A stretch of DNA of 64,000 nt from Lacrimispora xylanolytica. Lineage in GTDB: Bacteria; Bacillota; Clostridia; Lachnospirales; Lachnospiraceae. The DNA lies in NCBI RefSeq assembly GCF_026723765.1, contig NZ_CP113524.1:2093001-2157000 (forward strand), in the 5' to 3' direction. Under the pieces are notes generated by a model that worked only from the letters and a program-made list of their open reading frames with translations, was not told the origin of the DNA and made no database searches. This document shows positions 60,402 to 64,000 of the stretch, piece by piece. The position numbers and the translations under genes are program-made. Numbering within the stretch: the first letter of the stretch is position 1; every line of letters starts with the position of its first letter.

Positions 60402-61241
60402 ATGAGCGATTTAGATTGTACACATAATTGCAATAGTTGCGGCGAAAGCTGTCCAAGCAGGCAGGAAGGGCCTAAAAGCTTTCTTGAGCCGTTAAATCCT
60501 GCCAGCACAGTAAAAAAAGTAATTGGTATCGTCAGCGGAAAAGGTGGAGTCGGCAAATCACTGGTAACCACCATGATGGCAGTACGCATGAGTTCCAAGG
60601 GCTATAAAACAGCCATCCTTGATGCAGATATCACAGGACCTTCCATTCCAAAAGCATTTGGTATCACGGATTCTGGAGTGGGGATGACACCGAATGGGCT
60701 TATGATTCCAGCCACCACATCCACTGGTATTGAGGTGATGTCTGCCAATCTTGTTCTGGATCATGAGACAGATCCGGTCATCTGGAGAGGACCGGTCATT
60801 GCAGGAGCAGTAAAGCAGTTCTGGCAGGAAGCTCTTTGGGAAAATATCGATTATATGTTTGTAGATATGCCTCCTGGAACCGGAGATGTTCCTCTGACCG
60901 TATTCCAGTCCCTGCCTGTGGATGGAATTCTTATTGTCACGTCTCCACAGGAGCTGGTTTCCATGATTGTTGCAAAAGCAGTCAATATGGCAAAGAAGAT
61001 GAATGTACCGATTCTGGGACTGGTCGAGAACATGAGCTACTTAAATTGTCCGGATTGCGGGAAAAAGATTTCAGTCTTTGGAGAGAGTCACATTGATGAA
61101 GTAGGTAAAACCCATGACCTCCCCATTTTAGCGAAAATCCCCATTGATCCTAAAATCGCATCTGCTGTGGATAGCGGAACGGTAGAATACTTAGAGGCAC
61201 CATGGCTTGATGAAGCTGTTTTAGCGGCTGAGAAGGCTTAA
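60402..61241 (+). CDS. Mrp/NBP35-type P-loop ATPase (Fe-S cluster carrier)
   Basis: A 279-residue ApbC/Nbp35-like protein. N-terminal CTHNCNSCGESC (residues 5-16) is a four-Cys cluster site as in Nbp35. The deviant Walker A is VSGKGGVGKSLVTT (about 44-57), Walker B MFVDMPPGTGDVPLTVFQ, and the C-terminal CPDCGKKI holds the bridging CxxC. It probably delivers Fe-S clusters to apo-enzymes. ATG 60402 follows AGGAGG by 7 bases. Confidence 0.93.
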   Translation: MSDLDCTHNCNSCGESCPSRQEGPKSFLEPLNPASTVKKVIGIVSGKGGVGKSLVTTMMAVRMSSKGYKTAILDADITGPSIPKAFGITDSGVGMTPNGLMIPATTSTGIEVMSANLVLDHETDPVIWRGPVIAGAVKQFWQEALWENIDYMFVDMPPGTGDVPLTVFQSLPVDGILIVTSPQELVSMIVAKAVNMAKKMNVPILGLVENMSYLNCPDCGKKISVFGESHIDEVGKTHDLPILAKIPIDPKIASAVDSGTVEYLEAPWLDEAVLAAEKA

Positions 61242-61269
61242 GATTGTTTCTTAACATTGAGGTGTAAAA

Positions 61270-61980
61270 ATGAATATAAGCATGAACCCTAATAGCGAAT
61301 TGAATCAGTCAATTGTAAATGTACCGAATCTCGTTCAGGTTCCAGATCCATTGATTAAGCAGGCTTACCAGTTTCAGGAAGCTATGATGATGTATACCTG
61401 TGCCATCCGGGAGTTGAAAACAAAATTAGAGGTTTTAAATGACGAATTATCTGTGAGAAACTCCAGAAACCCCATTGAGCTTGTGAAATCCAGAGTGAAG
61501 AAACCCATCAGCATTGTGGAAAAGCTTCAGCGCAGAGGTCTTCCTGTCTCACTGGAATCCATGATGGAAAATTTAGATGATGTGGCAGGAATCCGGGTCA
61601 TCTGTTCCTTTCTTGATGACATTTACGCAGTGGCAGAGATGCTGACAAGACAGGATGACGTCCATATCATAGCGATTAAGGATTATATCCGTCACCCCAA
61701 AGCCAACGGCTATCGTAGTTACCATATGATTGTGGAAATTCCAGTATTTTTCTCGGACCAGAAAAAGTGGATGCGGGTAGAGGTTCAAATACGTACCATT
61801 GCCATGGATTTTTGGGCAAGCCTTGACCATCAGCTTAAGTATAAAAAAGAGGTGGAAGCTAATTCTGAAGAGATTAGTACGGAGCTTCGGGAATGTGCAG
61901 AGGTGATAGCAAATACGGATGAGCGGATGTTAAATATTAGAAAAAAGATTGAAGCTCAAGAGATTGCCATAAGTAAATAA
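61270..61980 (+). CDS. small alarmone synthetase (RelQ/YjbM type)
   Basis: A 236-residue (p)ppGpp synthetase without hydrolase or TGS domains. Synthetase motifs: KSRVKKPISIVEKLQRRG (about 75-92), DDVAGIRVICSF, IKDYIRHPKANGYRSYH and VEVQIRTIAMDFWASLDHQL. The C-terminal helix ends the protein as in RelQ. It would form pppGpp in response to cell-wall or nutrient stress. It is 28 bp downstream of the Mrp-type gene. Confidence 0.92.
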   Translation: MNISMNPNSELNQSIVNVPNLVQVPDPLIKQAYQFQEAMMMYTCAIRELKTKLEVLNDELSVRNSRNPIELVKSRVKKPISIVEKLQRRGLPVSLESMMENLDDVAGIRVICSFLDDIYAVAEMLTRQDDVHIIAIKDYIRHPKANGYRSYHMIVEIPVFFSDQKKWMRVEVQIRTIAMDFWASLDHQLKYKKEVEANSEEISTELRECAEVIANTDERMLNIRKKIEAQEIAISK

Positions 61981-61986
61981 ACATAG

Positions 61987-62044
61987 AAAAGACCCTGAGA
62001 CAGCAAACTGGCTATTAGCCATGGTTGTCTCTGGGTCTTTTATT
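61987..62044. terminator. bidirectional terminator, alarmone synthetase and kinase genes
   Basis: AAAAGACCC (61987-61995) with GGGTCTTTT (62033-62041) and inner GAGACA/TGTCTC pairing. Confidence 0.8.
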
Positions 62045-62052
62045 TTCCTGTT

Positions 62053-63297
62053 TTACAGCTTTAGTGGCAGGGTCACCGTAAATATGGTTCCTTCAGGCTG
62101 ACTGCTTGTCACGCTGATCTTCCCTTTATGAGAATCTATTATCGTTTTTGCAATGGAAAGCCCAAGACCATATCCTCCCTCTTTTCTTACTCTTGATTTA
62201 TCTGTCCGGTAAAAGCGTTCAAAGATATGCTGCTGTTCCTCCGGTGGAATGATCTCGCCAGAATTACAAACGGTTAAAACAGCCAGGTGGCTTGCGCTTT
62301 TTAGTCCGATAGAAACAGTACCACCTTTTCCTGCATATTTACAGGCATTATCAAGAAGTATGGTAACAACCTGCTTAAGCTGGGATTCATACCCGGAAAG
62401 AATGATGTCAGGTTCAATTTCGTTCACCAGTTCCACCTTGTTTTCAAAGGCAATGGATTCAAAGATAAGAGTGCTTTTTAAAACCAGGTCGCTGAAATCA
62501 ATGGACGAAAGTTCTGACTTCCTTTCATTGCCTGCCCCAGCGTCGGAACGGGCGAGAAACAGGAGGTTTTCCACCAGCTGCTTCATACTGGCAGCTTCTT
62601 CCTTTGTGTTGCTCAGCCATTTATTCTGTTCCCTGACCGTAGACTGCGGGTGAGTAGATATAATATCCAGATTTGCCAGAATCACCGTCAGAGGAGTTTT
62701 TAACTCATGGGAGGCGTCTGCAACAAACTGATTCTGCTGATGCCAGGCAGCCTCAACAGGTTTTAGGGCAAGGCGGGAGAGATACAGACTCAGCATGAGA
62801 AAAAGGAATACGGCCCCCGTAAAAAGCATGATACAGTTGACCGTAAGAGTCTTGATGTTATTAATCTCGTAGCTTTGATCTGCAAAAATGATTTTTGTTC
62901 CTTCCGGAGTTTCTGCCTTTAGAAAACGAAGGGAATAGTCTGGAAGAACTCCTTTCGTAAGCTCCGTAGAATCAGCCATTTGAATTAAGGTAGAGGCAAG
63001 CTCTGTTGTAACGGTAATGTTGTTTCGTTCTATGGTCCTTATGGTGTGATCGGAATTTAAAGTAACGACAAACGAGGGAATAGGAGGAGGCGGGGGTTGC
63101 TTTTTGTGCCTCCCAGGTTCCAGTTTAAATGGCGGTGAGAACCGATCCTTTTCTATGGATTGGAACATAGCCATCTCTGTCTGCCGGACCAGGCGGTTGG
63201 AAGCAGAAAAGTAAAAGAGTCCTATGACAGCCAAAAGAATACTTGCTACGCAAGTCATATTAATGATGATAAATTTCCATCTTAATTTTCGTATCAT
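62053..63297 (-). CDS. sensor histidine kinase
   Basis: A 414-residue two-component kinase. Two membrane helices (about 10-32 and 150-172) flank an extracytoplasmic sensor with a proline-rich stretch (KKQPPPPPIPSF). The H-box FVADASHELKTPLTVILANL lies at about 195-214, followed by the HATPase domain (NACKYA N-box, GYGLGLSIAKTI G-box). No HAMP linker is evident. It overlaps its response regulator gene by 4 bp. Confidence 0.93.
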   Translation of the reverse strand: MIRKLRWKFIIINMTCVASILLAVIGLFYFSASNRLVRQTEMAMFQSIEKDRFSPPFKLEPGRHKKQPPPPPIPSFVVTLNSDHTIRTIERNNITVTTELASTLIQMADSTELTKGVLPDYSLRFLKAETPEGTKIIFADQSYEINNIKTLTVNCIMLFTGAVFLFLMLSLYLSRLALKPVEAAWHQQNQFVADASHELKTPLTVILANLDIISTHPQSTVREQNKWLSNTKEEAASMKQLVENLLFLARSDAGAGNERKSELSSIDFSDLVLKSTLIFESIAFENKVELVNEIEPDIILSGYESQLKQVVTILLDNACKYAGKGGTVSIGLKSASHLAVLTVCNSGEIIPPEEQQHIFERFYRTDKSRVRKEGGYGLGLSIAKTIIDSHKGKISVTSSQPEGTIFTVTLPLKL

Positions 63298-63968
63298 TTG
63301 GGCCCCTCCAATCGATAGCCCACTTTTCGTATGGTATTTATCTCCACTTGAGAGCCAACAAAGGAGAGTTTTTTACGTAAAAATGAGATGTAGGCTTCTA
63401 CGTTATTATCTTCAGCATCAGAATCATTGCCCCATACTCTGGTTATTAAAGTGTCCTTTGAGATAATCTTACCAGAATTGCTCATAAGTAATTTTAAAAC
63501 CTCAAACTCCTTAAAAGCCAAATGAATGGATTTTTCTCTACAGCATAAATCATTGGAGGATAAATCAAGGGAAAGATCTCCAAATACCATTTCATCAAGA
63601 AATACATCTCCCTGCCGACGAGAGAGGGCCCTGATCCGAGCCAGAAGCTCTTCTGGTATAAAGGGCTTCGTTAAGTAATCGTCGGCTCCTTTATCAAGAC
63701 CTTTGACCTTATCGCTGGTATCATCCCGTGCGGTCAGAAGAAGAACTGGTGTTTTGATTCTGGATTCTCTTAGCTTTTGTACAATCTGAAAGCCGTTCAT
63801 TCCTGGCAGCATGACATCCAGTATAATCACATCGTACTCATTTGTGAGGCCATAATAAAGGCCGTCAGTTCCATCGTTAACAATATCTGTATGATAATTT
63901 TGTTCCTTCATGATCTGTCCCAATGCGTCAGCAAGCCTGATTTCATCCTCCACAATCAATACTTTCAT
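63294..63968 (-). CDS. OmpR-family response regulator
   Basis: A 224-residue regulator: receiver domain (1-115; phospho-acceptor Asp in VIILDVMLPGMNG, Lys in YLTKPF) and a winged-helix DNA-binding domain (about 128-222; KEFEVLKLLMSNSGKIIS, NNVEAYISFLRKKL). It is the first gene of the pair on the minus strand. The 32 bases to the window end hold its ribosome site (AGAAGGG) only. Confidence 0.95.
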   Translation of the reverse strand: MKVLIVEDEIRLADALGQIMKEQNYHTDIVNDGTDGLYYGLTNEYDVIILDVMLPGMNGFQIVQKLRESRIKTPVLLLTARDDTSDKVKGLDKGADDYLTKPFIPEELLARIRALSRRQGDVFLDEMVFGDLSLDLSSNDLCCREKSIHLAFKEFEVLKLLMSNSGKIISKDTLITRVWGNDSDAEDNNVEAYISFLRKKLSFVGSQVEINTIRKVGYRLEGPK

Positions 63969-64000
63969 TCGTTTCCCTTCTTTCCATCATGATATAGACT

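Overview
The window looks like a chromosomal segment of a spore-forming, Gram-positive anaerobe of the Lachnospiraceae (Clostridium cluster XIVa, Lacrimispora-like). This is inferred from the gene families (dgt-dnaG-rpoD cluster, Csp-type germination protease, SpoIID-like protein, SigK, YtaF), the strong AGGAGG ribosome sites, frequent GTG/TTG starts and moderate G+C. No database search was possible.

Layout. 1-7.1 kb: end of a BMP-domain protein, a phosphoesterase, then branched-chain amino acid genes (ilvN-ilvC; a LysR regulator divergent from leuC-leuD) and a YbaK-type deacylase. 7.4-13.5 kb: SleB-like wall hydrolase, YhcH-family protein, cytosolic-looking pectinesterase, PEP carboxykinase, HAD phosphatase, GNAT enzyme and an HPr-like protein without the catalytic His. 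13.6 kb: 6S RNA with its own promoter and terminator. 13.9-18.8 kb: SpoIID-like protein, Csp-like protease, AraC regulator. 18.9-26.1 kb: dgt-dnaG-rpoD-trmK-nif3-nucleoside kinase cluster, followed by RNase P RNA. 26.7-32.4 kb: LacI-controlled sugar ABC transporter with a GH43 enzyme. 32.5-41.4 kb: exonuclease, pyrBI, a MacB-like ABC system, and a ZTP riboswitch ahead of a split purine pair (PurO-type IMP cyclohydrolase plus stand-alone AICAR transformylase). 54.9-64 kb: signal peptidase, YtaF, FliB, LrgAB, THF riboswitch-folT, Mrp-type ATPase, small alarmone synthetase and a two-component system.

The main result is at 41.6-54.8 kb. The sporulation sigma factor gene sigK is cut into three pieces by two different recombinase-bearing elements. 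Piece 1 (41580-41848) and piece 2 (46134-46435) are separated by a 4290-bp 'skin'-type element. It ends with a SpoIVCA-like serine recombinase whose stop codon lies in the shared AATGA core. Piece 2 ends abruptly inside the region 4.2 recognition helix. The missing 22-23 residues lie 8.3 kb downstream (54714-54782), beyond a second element of 8280 bp with three overlapping large serine recombinase genes, the last ending 13 bp before the junction. Joining the pieces at AATGA and at a TA dinucleotide gives one open frame of 211 codons (210 aa), with every expected sigma region in order.

Both elements carry cargo. Element 1 has a GH27 alpha-galactosidase with a vegetative-type promoter and a hexapeptide-repeat/cytochrome b5-like protein. 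Element 2 has a secreted polysaccharide deacetylase and a 14-repeat beta-propeller protein. The simplest model is that two independent, mother-cell-specific excisions are both needed before active SigK can be made, a two-key form of the known skin system.
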